Below are positions 39,101 through 45,051 of a stretch of 64,000 nt of DNA, one piece after another. Origin of the DNA: Helicobacter pylori NQ4053 (lineage in GTDB: Bacteria > Campylobacterota > Campylobacteria > Campylobacterales > Helicobacteraceae); the NCBI RefSeq assembly GCF_000274605.1, contig NZ_AKNV01000003.1, positions 124,001-188,000 of the forward strand, in the 5' to 3' direction. The translations under genes were made by a program, and so were the position numbers. The notes beneath the pieces were generated by a model, which did not search any database, was not told where the DNA came from, and saw only the letters and a program-made list of their open reading frames with translations. How positions within the stretch are numbered: the stretch's first letter is position 1; each line of letters begins with the position of its first letter.

Positions 39101-39712
39101 TTCATTAAAAAGAGCGAGCTAACCTTTAGCGTCAATGAAACTTGGGGGGCTAATAAAACCCAAATCAGCTCCAACGACACTTTGCTTTCTGTGATCAACC
39201 AATCTTATAATTACAACACATGGACGACGAACGCGAGAGTCAATTATGGGTATGATTTCATGTTTAAAAACAAAAGCATCATTTTAAAACCTCAAATTGG
39301 TTTAAGGTATTACTATATTGGCATGACCGGTTTAGAAGGGGTGATGGATAACGCGCTCTACAACCAGTTTAAAGCGAACGCGGATCCGTCTAAAAAATCC
39401 GTTTTAACGATTGATTTTGCTTTTGAGAACCGCCATTATTTCAATACAAACTCTTATTTTTATGCGATTGGCGGCATCGGTAGGGATTTGCTTGTGAGAT
39501 CTATGGGGGATAAATTGGTGCGTTTCATTGGTAACAACACTTTGAGCTATAGGAAAGGCGAGCTTTATAACACTTTTGCGAGCATCACTACAGGCGGGGA
39601 AGTGAGGTTGTTTAAAAGCTTTTATGCGAATGCTGGGGTGGGGGCTAGGTTTGGATTGGATTATAAAATGATCAATATTACCGGAAATATTGGAATGCGT
39701 TTAGCGTTTTAA
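30149..39712 (+). CDS. faaA: giant VacA-like autotransporter FaaA (flagella-associated)
   Basis: FaaA is one of three large VacA-like autotransporters of H. pylori; it has been localised to the flagellar sheath and contributes to motility and colonisation. This copy is one intact 3187-codon frame. Residues 1-69 are an unusually long, basic leader ending in a short hydrophobic part (KKIFLGLGFVSALSA) and a likely cleavage site after Ala 69. The passenger is Asn-rich beta-helix with five copies of a module marked by an (A/T)GGGA-type turn at residues 165, 582, 1001, 1385 and 2093. A run of about 20-residue repeats (FNGGSFNF type) lies near 715-770. A helix-rich, Leu-rich block spans about 2120-2430. 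The autotransporter barrel (about 2917-3187) starts NLWATGVGGVSF and ends GNIGMRLAF. A terminator follows. Confidence 0.95.
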   Translation: MTYRNSKIDLKERFSKNRSFKGIKKKIAKKCTIKNSPLIIYSLKTHSNSSLSFNKKIFLGLGFVSALSAEDYKSSVYWLNSVNENNNNKSYYISPLRTWAGGSRSFTQNYNNSKLYIGTKNASATPNNSSVWFGEKGYVGFITGVFKAKDIFITGAVGSGNEWKTGGGAILVFESSNELTTNGAYFQNNRAGTQTSWINLISNNSVNLTNTDFGNQTPNGGFNVMGRKITYNGGIVNGGNFGFDNVDSNGATTISGVTFNNNGALTYKGGNGIGGSITFTNSNINHYKLNLNANSVTFNNSILGSMPNGNANTVGNAYILNANNITFNNLTFNGGWFVFNRLDAHVNFQGTTTINNPTSPFVNMTGKVTINPNAIFNIQNYTPSIGSAYTLFSMKNGSIAYNDVNNLWNIIRLKNTQATKDADKNHTSSNNNTHTYHVTYNLGGTLYHFRQIFSPDSIVLQSVYYGANNIYYTNSVNIHDNVFNLKNINDDRADTIFYLNGLNTWNYTNARFAQTYGGKNSALVFNATTPWANGSIPKSNSTVRFGGYERVNWGKTGYITGTFTADRVYITGNMMTGNGAQTGGGATLNFVGATEINIAGATFKNLKTTSQNSYMTFIALGNGSRSGKINVSQSDFYDWTGGGYDFTGNSVFDSVNFNKAYYKFQGAENSYHFKNTNFLAGNFKFQGKTTIENSVLSDASYTFDGINNTFNEDKFNGGSFNFSHAEQTNTFNNNSFNGGSFSFNAKRVDFNGNVFNGGVFNFNNTPKVNFTNDTFNVNNQFKINGAQTDFTFSKGVVFNMQGLLSSLSVGTTYQLLNAKSVDYKDNNALYQMLRWISGENPSGTLVDKDQSTPDSAKIYNVQFTDNGLTYYIKENFNNGITLTRLCTLGYTHCVNIHNDAFNLKNVNNNASNTVFYLNGMTTWKIAGTGVFTQDYSGANSVLVFNQTTSFLDGANPTSNSVVSFGKTSGAEWGLVGYIQGVFKANQIDITGTIRSGNGAKTGGGAILVFNAQERLNIANANLNSDKAGLQNSWMNFIVNNGNLNVTNANFSNQTPHGGFNLKANNITWDKGSVNGGGNFGVDNANANGNAVIKNVNFSDNGTLIYKGGENSAGNSLTLENNTFNSYNINAKVQNLIFNNNSFNGGSYSFNDTKNITFKGTNTLINSDPFSRLQGSIAIDNNSIFNIERDLTDNTTYTLLSGNNIKYNNEILADNAFSKNLWNLIHYDGEQGTLLRTDNNTFFVQFTQSNGQKFVFEETFNPGSITYKYFTIHSSPFHTETDSKDIWSQVRKQFDFIPGKTPVCVGVCYIAPYKNQNLIGSSAFAWSLNFGATVVGTLLLGSAQEKANNNGGSIWFGKNNLLYLHGNFNATNIFLTNNFNVGNPNAGGGATINFNADETLNADGLDYTNFQTVAMGLQTSASQHSWANFNSKLSMEIKNSNFRDFTWGGFNFNSGRITFENTTFSGWTNINGATESGSSYVNMVANTDLVFSNSILGGGIRYDLKANNIIFNNSQIVIDVSKNVNQSSLNGNVTFNHSRLSVKPNAAINIGDSQTQTTLENASSLSFYNNSTANFNGTTAFNGVSYLNLNPNAQLSFNQVNFNNANVTFYGIPLFGKTPDFGNSVRLINFKGNTNFNQATLNLRAKNIHINFQGDSTFKQNSTMNLAESSQASFNALSVEGETNFNLNGSSLLNFNGNSVFNAPVNFYANNSQISFTHLATFNSDASFDLSNNSTLNFQSILLNSTLNLLGNGANALSINASGNFSFGSQGVLNLSNVNLFDAKNKPLVYNILQAQNIQGLMGNNGYEKIRFYGIQIEKADYSFNNGVHSWSFTNPLNTTETITETLHNNRLKVQISQNGVSNNAMFNLAPSLYDYQQNPYDESTNSYNYTSDKAGTYYLSSNIKGFGKNNEIPGTYNAQNQPLQALHIYNQAITKQDLSVIASLGKEFLPKIANLLSSGALDNLNLNSPNGFETLFDILKKYGIALNQANWKSLLGIINNFSNTANYHFSQGNLVVGAIKEGQTNTNSVVWFGGDGYKNPCAVGDNTCQMFRQTNLGQLLHSSAPYLGYINANFKAKNIYITGTIGSGNAWGSGGSANVSFESATNLVLNQANIDAQGTDKIFSYLGKEGVDKLFGEKGLGNILSNMVYEESLNNNAIPKDLANMIPKDFGSKTLSSLLSPTEVNNLLGVSAFKNAIMEILNSKTVGDVFGENGLLNALDPIKRKEIDQMLLEQIQAHSSGFEKFIVKTLGIENVENFINTWYGKQSLSSFANNFVPGGLNQALDKIGSSSDAKDLQSFLDKTTFGDILNQMIEQAPLINKLISWLGPQDLSVLVNIALNSITNPSKELTSTISSIGEKALNDLLGEGVVNKIMSHQVLGQMINKIIADKGFGGVYHQGLGSILPKSLQKELEQFGLGSLLGSRGLHNLWQKGNFNFVAKNHVFVNNSSFSNATGGELNFIAGKSIIFNGKNTINFTQYQGRLSFVSKDFSNISLDTLNATNGLTLNASKNDISVQKGQICVNVLNCMGEKKTNSSISSAPTDETLEVNANNFAFLGAIRANGLVDFSKVLQNTTIGTLNLEPNATFKANNLIVNNAFNNNSNHRADISGNFNVIKGATFRTNENGLDVGGDFKSEGSLTFNLKRPTDKTILSVTGTSTIMSYNNQTLINFNTQLKQGSYTLINAKRMVYGYDNQTILGGSLSDYLKLYTLIDFNGKRMQLKGDSLSYDNQPVNIKDGGLVVSFKDNQGQMVYSSILYDKVQVTVSDKPMDIHAPSLEYYVKHIQGSTGLNAIKSAGNNSILWLNELFAAKGGNPLFAPYYLQDNHTEHIVTLMKDITSALGMLSKPNLKNNSTDALQLNTYTQQMSRLAKLSNFASFDSTDFSERLSSLKNQRFADATPNAMDVILKYSQRDKLKNNLWATGVGGVSFVENGTGTLYGVNVGYDRFIKGVIVGGYAAYGYSGFYERITNSKSDNVDVGLYARAFIKKSELTFSVNETWGANKTQISSNDTLLSVINQSYNYNTWTTNARVNYGYDFMFKNKSIILKPQIGLRYYYIGMTGLEGVMDNALYNQFKANADPSKKSVLTIDFAFENRHYFNTNSYFYAIGGIGRDLLVRSMGDKLVRFIGNNTLSYRKGELYNTFASITTGGEVRLFKSFYANAGVGARFGLDYKMINITGNIGMRLAF

Positions 39713-39737
39713 GGGGTTGGGGCTTACCCCTTTTTTG
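39711..39737 (+). terminator. rho-independent terminator of faaA
   Basis: AAGGGGT (39711-39717) pairs with ACCCCTT (39726-39732) around an eight-base loop, followed by a T run to 39737. The stem overlaps the last bases of the faaA stop codon. It separates faaA from the convergent ABC permease gene. Confidence 0.8.
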
Positions 39738-39771
39738 AGCCATTAAGCGAATCAATGGTGGGACTAAGGGT

Positions 39772-40527
39772 TTAACGCATGCGTTCTTTTGGTGTTAGTA
39801 ACATGCGATTAGCACTTAGTAAAAATAAAATAATGCCACCAATAATGAAAAATGTTGAAGTTGCTAAAACCAGTATAGTATCAATCCCTTGAAAAGCTTT
39901 GATTAGAAGTTGATTAAGGTAGTAAAAAATAGATGTTTTGATAAATAATTGGCCAATATTAGGTAGGTATTCTAAAGGAACAAAAACGTTACAAGACATT
40001 AGCGCATAGAGATTGATGATATTACAAAATCCTAAGATGCTTTGTTCGTTTTGAAAAATTCTAGCTACAAAAATGGCCAAGCAAAAACAAAACAATGCGC
40101 TTGAAAAAACACTAACAAACCCCAAAATAAGCGCTTTAAAATTAAGAATAGTGATGATATTGAGCGCATAAAAAGAGAGAACAATAAAGATAAAAGCATA
40201 TAGGATTACAACGATTAGTCTTGAAGCGATTAATGCTAGAGTTATTTGTTTGAAAGTTGCTGGTGATAGCATGTAGAACAAGAATATATTATGCGATCTA
40301 GAGCTTGTTATAGCTTGAGTGAGACCAAAGATCGCACTAGAAATAATAAGGAGTCCCATTAGACCTATAATATTATTAAAATAAAATATTTCAGTGGTAT
40401 TTTTTGAAAAAACAAAAATCAGTAATAGGAGCATTAAAATAGGATAAATAAAAGTCCAAAATAGCGCGCTTGTATTGGTGAGATAAGATTTGATTTCAAG
40501 TTTTAGGATAGATAGAATTGCTCCCAC
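39772..40527 (-). CDS. ABC-2 type transporter permease
   Basis: A 251-residue integral membrane protein with about six hydrophobic segments (for example ALFWTFIYPILMLLLLIFVF, LMGLLIISSAIFGLTQAI and LVLATSTFFIIGGIILFLL). The N-terminal ILKLEIKSYLTN start and overall size are those of ABC-2 family permeases, which export drugs, antibiotics or polysaccharides. Its start overlaps the stop of the ATPase gene by one base, so the two form a transporter. The substrate is unknown. Because the partner ATPase is frameshifted, transport is probably lost in this isolate unless another ATPase substitutes. Confidence 0.8.
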   Translation of the reverse strand: MGAILSILKLEIKSYLTNTSALFWTFIYPILMLLLLIFVFSKNTTEIFYFNNIIGLMGLLIISSAIFGLTQAITSSRSHNIFLFYMLSPATFKQITLALIASRLIVVILYAFIFIVLSFYALNIITILNFKALILGFVSVFSSALFCFCLAIFVARIFQNEQSILGFCNIINLYALMSCNVFVPLEYLPNIGQLFIKTSIFYYLNQLLIKAFQGIDTILVLATSTFFIIGGIILFLLSANRMLLTPKERMR

Positions 40528-41230
40528 TAAATATCCTTTAGTAATGCTAATAAGTCTTTTGTGGTTGGTTTTTCTTTAAAGTTAAAAGTTTTAGCTACAG
40601 ATTTTAATATAGAATTTAAAGGTTTGTATTGAGCAATGTTGCCATTCTTAAGGAGCAATACCCATTCGCAACTATCTAAGACAATAGGATCATGAGTGGC
40701 GATGATACTTGTAAGTTGTTGGGTGTTGCGCAAGCTTATGAGATTTGATAGTCTTATAAGAGCGTTTTGTTCTAAACTGGTTTCTGGTTCATCCATAATA
40801 ATTAATTGGGGGTGGTGGCTAAGAGCTAAGTCAATCTTTAAGCACTGTTTTTGTCCATCGCTTAGGTGTTCGTAGGTTTTATTCAAAAGATTTTTTTCAA
40901 ATAGATTTGGAGTGCAGTTTTTGTGAAAAAATTGATAGAATTTAAAAAGGTCGTTTGCGTTTAATCCAGGTGGGTAGTTGAATAGGTTAGAGACAACTCC
41001 CAATTGCTTGCGTTGTGGTATAACATTGTCGTGGTATGGAATATTATTGTTTTGTGCTTTAAAATTATAGTCTGATCTAATGCCTAGAATAGTGTTGATA
41101 AGCGTTGATTTTCCAGCACCATTTGCGCCAATAATGGCTGTACTAGTATGACTTTTAAATGAAAAATCTTGTATATATTTAAAGCGTTTTTAAACATGGT
41201 TTTTGGGTGTATGCTGATGTTAGAAATCAT
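40527..41230 (-). pseudogene. ABC transporter ATPase, frameshifted after residue 14
   Basis: The gene starts at ATG 41230 (AGGGG upstream) with MISNISIHPKTMFK and then leaves frame at a run of five A on the minus strand (41187-41191). The following frame continues KRFKYIQDFSFKSHTS and then AIIGANGAGKSTLINTI (Walker A), the signature HLSDGQKQCLKIDLAL, Walker B LIIMDEPETSL and the switch IIATHDP, to the stop at 40527. One extra A restores a 234-residue ATPase; as read, the product is truncated at once and re-initiation could only give a 158-residue piece lacking Walker A (TTG at 41003). Old annotation names this gene after YhcG. It pairs with the ABC-2 permease downstream. Real decay, phase variation or a sequencing error are all possible. 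Confidence 0.82.
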
Positions 41231-41274
41231 AAAATCCCCTTATATAGAAATGGTTTAAAATCCCATTTAAGGTT

Positions 41275-41280
41275 ATTATA
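41275..41280 (-). promoter_or_regulatory. -10 box of the ABC transporter pair
   Basis: Read on the minus strand this is GAATATAATAAC, a TATAAT box 45 bases before the ATPase start at 41230. It is the only good candidate in the gap. Confidence 0.45.
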
Positions 41281-41330
41281 TTCAAATGATGGTTTTATTG
41301 AGTGCAGTGTTACTAAAAATTAACTGATAT

Positions 41331-41539
41331 TTGTTAAAACAAGCCAAAAGCGTTACCGATATACACGCTCTAATCGCATCAAACGACTTTAAAAAGCGTT
41401 CCAACCCCAAAAAATAGACAAAGCCAAGGCTTTAAATAAGAAAGACCCTAAAAGAGAAACGGAGCTTTTGATTTTCCATTCTCAAAACCCTAAATACTCT
41501 CTTGTTTTTTGTCCGCTATTGGCTTTATGGGTGTTTTAG
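41331..41539 (+). pseudogene. unidentified gene remnant with one frame break
   Basis: The 294 bases between the ATPase and the RHH-like gene hold a decayed coding stretch on the plus strand. One frame reads KSVTDIHALIASNDFKKRSN up to a stop at 41412-41414; the next frame continues DKAKALNKKDPKRETELLIF and then HSQNPKYSLVFCPLLALWVF to a stop at 41539. Adding one A to the run of six at 41408-41413 would join them. There is no start codon with a ribosome site, so this is a 3' fragment. I do not recognise the protein. It overlaps the convergent gene end by 15 bases. Confidence 0.4.
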
Positions 41540-41857
41540 CATATAAAATTCCAACGCTTTTTCAAAGAGGAGCGAGCGGTTAGGAAAACCTTTCTCTTTC
41601 ATGTATTCATCCACTTTAACCATAAAACTGGGCGAAAGTAAAACGCTGTGATTGATTCTTCGCTCTTTACTTGTTTTTTCTTCGTATTCTATCTCTTCTA
41701 TTTCAGCTAACAAACTGGGTGAGAGCGAAATGTTAAAACTGCTCCTTCGTTCGCTGCTTACCTTTATTTCTGCTTCTAGCTCGGCTAATTCGGTTAGCAA
41801 TTTTTTGCGTTTCGCTTGTAAAGCTTGAATGGTTGTGTGTGCTTTATGGTGTTCCAT
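41525..41857 (-). CDS. small coiled-coil and ribbon-helix-helix-like protein
   Basis: A 110-residue protein. Residues 1-35 are a charged helix (QALQAKRKKLLTELAELEAE) suited to a coiled coil. Then two similar segments follow: SSERRSSFNISLSPSLLAEI (34-53) and SKERRINHSVLLSPSFMVKV (63-82), each a beta-strand of alternating residues, an SPS cap and the beginning of a helix, as in the ribbon-helix-helix (MetJ/Arc/CopG) fold. The second continues into EKGFPNRSLLFEKALEFYML, the usual second helix. That suggests a DNA-binding protein, possibly a repressor or antitoxin, but no toxin gene is adjacent. It has AAGGAAC before the ATG and a TAGAAT box upstream. Confidence 0.65.
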   Translation of the reverse strand: MEHHKAHTTIQALQAKRKKLLTELAELEAEIKVSSERRSSFNISLSPSLLAEIEEIEYEEKTSKERRINHSVLLSPSFMVKVDEYMKEKGFPNRSLLFEKALEFYMLKHP

Positions 41858-41888
41858 TATTGTTCCTTAAAATATCTTTATTTTTCGC

Positions 41889-41894
41889 ATTCTA
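41889..41894 (-). promoter_or_regulatory. -10 box of the RHH-like gene
   Basis: On the minus strand AGTAGAATGCG contains TAGAAT, 32 bases before the start at 41857. A good AAGGA ribosome site lies between them. Confidence 0.4.
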
Positions 41895-42027
41895 CTATAA
41901 AATAGGATTTTGTGAGTAAATTCATTAAGAATGAAAATTGGAATTTTTCTTTAGAATTTAAATGGGTATTAAACATAAAATCTTAAAACAAATGGTAAAG
42001 GAGCTTGATTTTAATAAGCGATGATTT

Positions 42028-43998
42028 TCAATTCAATTCCTTAAGGCGCTTTAATAATTCTTCTTCATTCAAAACGCTCACGCCATGTTTTTGTGCTAGA
42101 GCGAGTTTTGAGCCGGCGTTTTCTCCAACGATTAAAAAATCGGTTTTAGCGCTCACGCTTGAAGAAATTTTTGCCCCTAAATTTTCCAACATTTGAGCGT
42201 ATTCTTGCCGTGGTTTAGAAAGCGTGCCGGTTAAAACAATCGTTTTATGATTGAAAACAGAAGAGCTTTCTTGCTTTTCTTCAGTCATATCGCTGTTTTT
42301 AGGGTTCAACAAATCAAATAACGATCGGATAAATTCCTGATTGCTCGCATAAAAATTGACTAAAGAGCGTGCCATTTCCACCCCAAAGCCTTCCATTTCT
42401 AAAAACTCAGCTTCGCTTTTTTCTAACACATTTAAGCCGTATTTAGCCAGCGTTTTACTCGCTCCCTTACCGATATGCTCAATCCCTAAAGCGTTAATCA
42501 AACGCCATAAAGGAGGGTTTTTGCTTTTTTGAATAGCGTCTAATAGGTTTTGAGCTTTTTTAATTTTAAATTTGTCTAGCCGCATTAAATCTTCCAATTT
42601 TAAAGCATACAAATCTAGGGCGTTAACAATGAGTTTTTCTTCAAAAAGTTGCTCTATGACTTTATCGCCCAAGCCTTGAATGTTTAAGGCGTCCTTAGAA
42701 GCGAAATGAATCAAGCTTTCTTTCAACCTTGCCGGGCAATTAAGGTTTTGACAATAAGTAAAAATCTCTTCGCACAAAAGCTCATGCGAGCATATGGGGC
42801 AAACTTTGGGGCGTTCAATTTTGTGTTGCGAGCCGTCTCTATAAGTTTCTAAAGGTTTGATGATTTTAGGGATCACATCGCCGCTTCTAATGACAACGAC
42901 CCTATCATTAAGCATGATATTCTTTTTTTCAATTTCAGAATAATTGTGCAAGGTCGCTTTCGTAATTATAGCTCCAGCGATTTCTACAGGCTCTAAAACA
43001 GCGACTGGGGTTATCGCCCCGCTGCGCCCCACTTGGTTGATGACTCCTATGATTTTGGTGTGTTTTTCTAGAGCCGGGAATTTATAAGCGCAAGCGAATT
43101 TAGGGGATTTTTGCGTGTAGCCTAGCTCCTTTTGAATATCCAATTCATTCACAACGATCACCATGCCGTCTAAAAGGGCAAAAAAGCCCTCCCTTTCTCT
43201 AATCAGGGTGTGGTAATTGTCTTCTATTTCTTGGTGGTTTTTGTTTAAGCTTAAGTATTGAATGGCGCTAAAACCTAACGAGACGATAAAATCCAAACAC
43301 TCCTTAAAACTTAGGAAATTTAAAGAATGCTTGCCCACACCCCAAGGGATGAATTGCAATTTACGCTTTTTAGTGATTTCACTATCAAGTTGCCTCAAAC
43401 TCCCTGATGCGGCATTTCTAGGGTTAGCGAATAGGGGTTCATTAGCGTTTAGGCGTTCTTTGTTTAAAGCGTCAAAATCCTCTTTAGAAATGATCACTTC
43501 GCCCCTGATTTCTATTTCTCCATCATAAGCGATAAAATGGGGGATATTAGCGATGTGTTTAGCGTTTGCACTAACTAATTCTCCTTCTAAGCCATTGCCC
43601 CTAGTGGTCGCTTTCACTAGCTTGCCATGTTGATACAAAAGATTGAGCGAAACCCCATCAAGTTTGGGCGAGCACACGAATGAAGCGTTAGGATAAACTT
43701 TTAAAATGCGTTGCAACCACGCTTGCAATTCACTTTGATTGAACACATCATCTAAGCTCCACATCCGCATTAAATGGGGGTTTTTATTGAACGAATTGGT
43801 GGTAATAGCCCCCACTTTTTGGGTAGGGGAATTAGCTTGAATATCATTAGGGTTTTCTTCTTCATAAGCTTTTAATTCTTGGTAAAGTTCATCATAGACC
43901 GCATCGCTTACGATTGACTCATCAAGGTTGTAATAATGGTGCGATAGGGTGTTTAAATATTCAATTCTTTCTAAATATTCTTTTTGGCTTTTTATCAT
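42028..43998 (-). CDS. ligA: NAD-dependent DNA ligase
   Basis: LigA seals nicks in replication and repair using NAD. Key features of the 656 residues are the adenylation lysine motif KLDG (Lys 112), the conserved RNGLEGE-type segment (TTRGNGLEGE), the four-cysteine zinc finger in CPICSHELLCEE ... CQNLNCP (about 402-424), helix-hairpin-helix repeats (INALGIEHIGKGASKTLAKY), and a C-terminal BRCT domain (about 580-656, HKTIVLTGTLSKPRQEYA). The length is usual. It has a TATAAT box upstream on its strand and is divergent from cheV2. Confidence 0.97.
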   Translation of the reverse strand: MIKSQKEYLERIEYLNTLSHHYYNLDESIVSDAVYDELYQELKAYEEENPNDIQANSPTQKVGAITTNSFNKNPHLMRMWSLDDVFNQSELQAWLQRILKVYPNASFVCSPKLDGVSLNLLYQHGKLVKATTRGNGLEGELVSANAKHIANIPHFIAYDGEIEIRGEVIISKEDFDALNKERLNANEPLFANPRNAASGSLRQLDSEITKKRKLQFIPWGVGKHSLNFLSFKECLDFIVSLGFSAIQYLSLNKNHQEIEDNYHTLIREREGFFALLDGMVIVVNELDIQKELGYTQKSPKFACAYKFPALEKHTKIIGVINQVGRSGAITPVAVLEPVEIAGAIITKATLHNYSEIEKKNIMLNDRVVVIRSGDVIPKIIKPLETYRDGSQHKIERPKVCPICSHELLCEEIFTYCQNLNCPARLKESLIHFASKDALNIQGLGDKVIEQLFEEKLIVNALDLYALKLEDLMRLDKFKIKKAQNLLDAIQKSKNPPLWRLINALGIEHIGKGASKTLAKYGLNVLEKSEAEFLEMEGFGVEMARSLVNFYASNQEFIRSLFDLLNPKNSDMTEEKQESSSVFNHKTIVLTGTLSKPRQEYAQMLENLGAKISSSVSAKTDFLIVGENAGSKLALAQKHGVSVLNEEELLKRLKELN

Positions 43999-44033
43999 TT
44001 TTGTAAAAACCTTTTAAACTAAATTAGGGTAGT

Positions 44034-44039
44034 ATTATA
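44034..44039 (-). promoter_or_regulatory. -10 box of ligA
   Basis: Minus strand GTTATAATAC gives a consensus TATAAT 36 bases upstream of the ligA start at 43998. The same bases on the plus strand read TATTAT and might serve cheV2, so the two genes may have face-to-face promoters in the 77-base gap. Confidence 0.5.
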
Positions 44040-44075
44040 ACATTTAATCTTTGATAGGGCTTTAGGGGAAAATAG

Positions 44076-45017
44076 GTGGTAAGAGATATTGACAAAACGA
44101 CTTCGTTGCACTTAAATAACGAAGCGCAATTTCTATGCTTTAGATTAGATGCAGAAAAAGACGCCCAACTTTATGGCTTAAACATTTTTAAGATCCGAGA
44201 AATTATCCATTATGACGGAGAGGTTACAGAGATTCTTGGAGGGAGCGATGGCGTGATGCTTGGGTTTCTTAGCGTTAGGGGCGAATCCATTCCTTTAGTG
44301 GATGTGAAAAGGTGGTTGCATTATAACGCTAATGATCCGAGCCGTGATCTAAAAGAATGCAGCGTTAAAGATGACCATAATTTAGTGATCGTGTGCCATT
44401 TTTCTAACCATTCCATCGCTCTAAAGGTTTTAAAAATTGAAAGGATTATTCATAAAAATTGGACTGAGATTAGCGCCGGGGACAAACAAGGCATTAATGA
44501 AGAGGGTAAGCTTAGCGCTATCACCCGTTTTGATGAACAACGAGTGGTGCAGATCTTGGATGTGGAAAAAATGATTAGCGATGTTTTCCCTAGCTTGAAA
44601 GATTTAGACGATTTGACTTTGCGTTGCATAGAAGCCATTCAAAGCCAAAAACTCATTTTAATCGCTGAAGATTCCTTAAGCGCTCTTAAAACCCTAGAAA
44701 AGATCGTTCAAACTTTAGAATTGCGTTATTTAGCCTTTCCAAATGGGAGGGAATTGTTGGATTATTTGTATGAAAAAGAACATTACCAACAGGTCGGCGT
44801 GGTCATTACGGATTTAGAAATGCCCGTTATTTCAGGGTTTGAAGTGTTAAAAACCATTAAAGCTGATAGCAGGACTGAGCATCTTCCTGTGATTATCAAT
44901 TCGTCCATGAGCAGCGATTCTAATCGCCAATTAGCCCAATCTTTAGAAGCGGATGGTTTTGTGGTAAAATCTAACATTCTTGAAATCCATGAAATGCTTA
45001 AAAAAACGCTTTCATAA
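44076..45017 (+). CDS. cheV2: chemotaxis coupling protein CheV
   Basis: CheV proteins join a CheW-like scaffold to a response-regulator receiver. The 313 residues begin with a CheW domain (about 20-170: QFLCFRLDAEKDAQLYGLNI, RGESIPLVDVKRWL), then a receiver (about 188-313) with acidic AEDS, phospho-acceptor Asp 246 in VVITDLEMPV and the conserved Lys in DGFVVKSN. The start is a GTG at 44076 after AGGGG. H. pylori has three CheV paralogs; by position this is CheV2. It links receptors such as TlpD to CheA and probably adjusts adaptation, since no CheR/CheB exist in this species. Confidence 0.93.
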   Translation: MVRDIDKTTSLHLNNEAQFLCFRLDAEKDAQLYGLNIFKIREIIHYDGEVTEILGGSDGVMLGFLSVRGESIPLVDVKRWLHYNANDPSRDLKECSVKDDHNLVIVCHFSNHSIALKVLKIERIIHKNWTEISAGDKQGINEEGKLSAITRFDEQRVVQILDVEKMISDVFPSLKDLDDLTLRCIEAIQSQKLILIAEDSLSALKTLEKIVQTLELRYLAFPNGRELLDYLYEKEHYQQVGVVITDLEMPVISGFEVLKTIKADSRTEHLPVIINSSMSSDSNRQLAQSLEADGFVVKSNILEIHEMLKKTLS

Positions 45018-45051
45018 ATTTAATTTTTGTTTTAATTTAAAGGGATAAAAC

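Noticed and set aside
30149..39712. The vacA cytotoxin gene itself
   Set aside because: The protein is more than twice VacA's length, lacks the AVNGG start of mature VacA, and has multiple VacA2-type modules, which identify the FaaA-type paralog.
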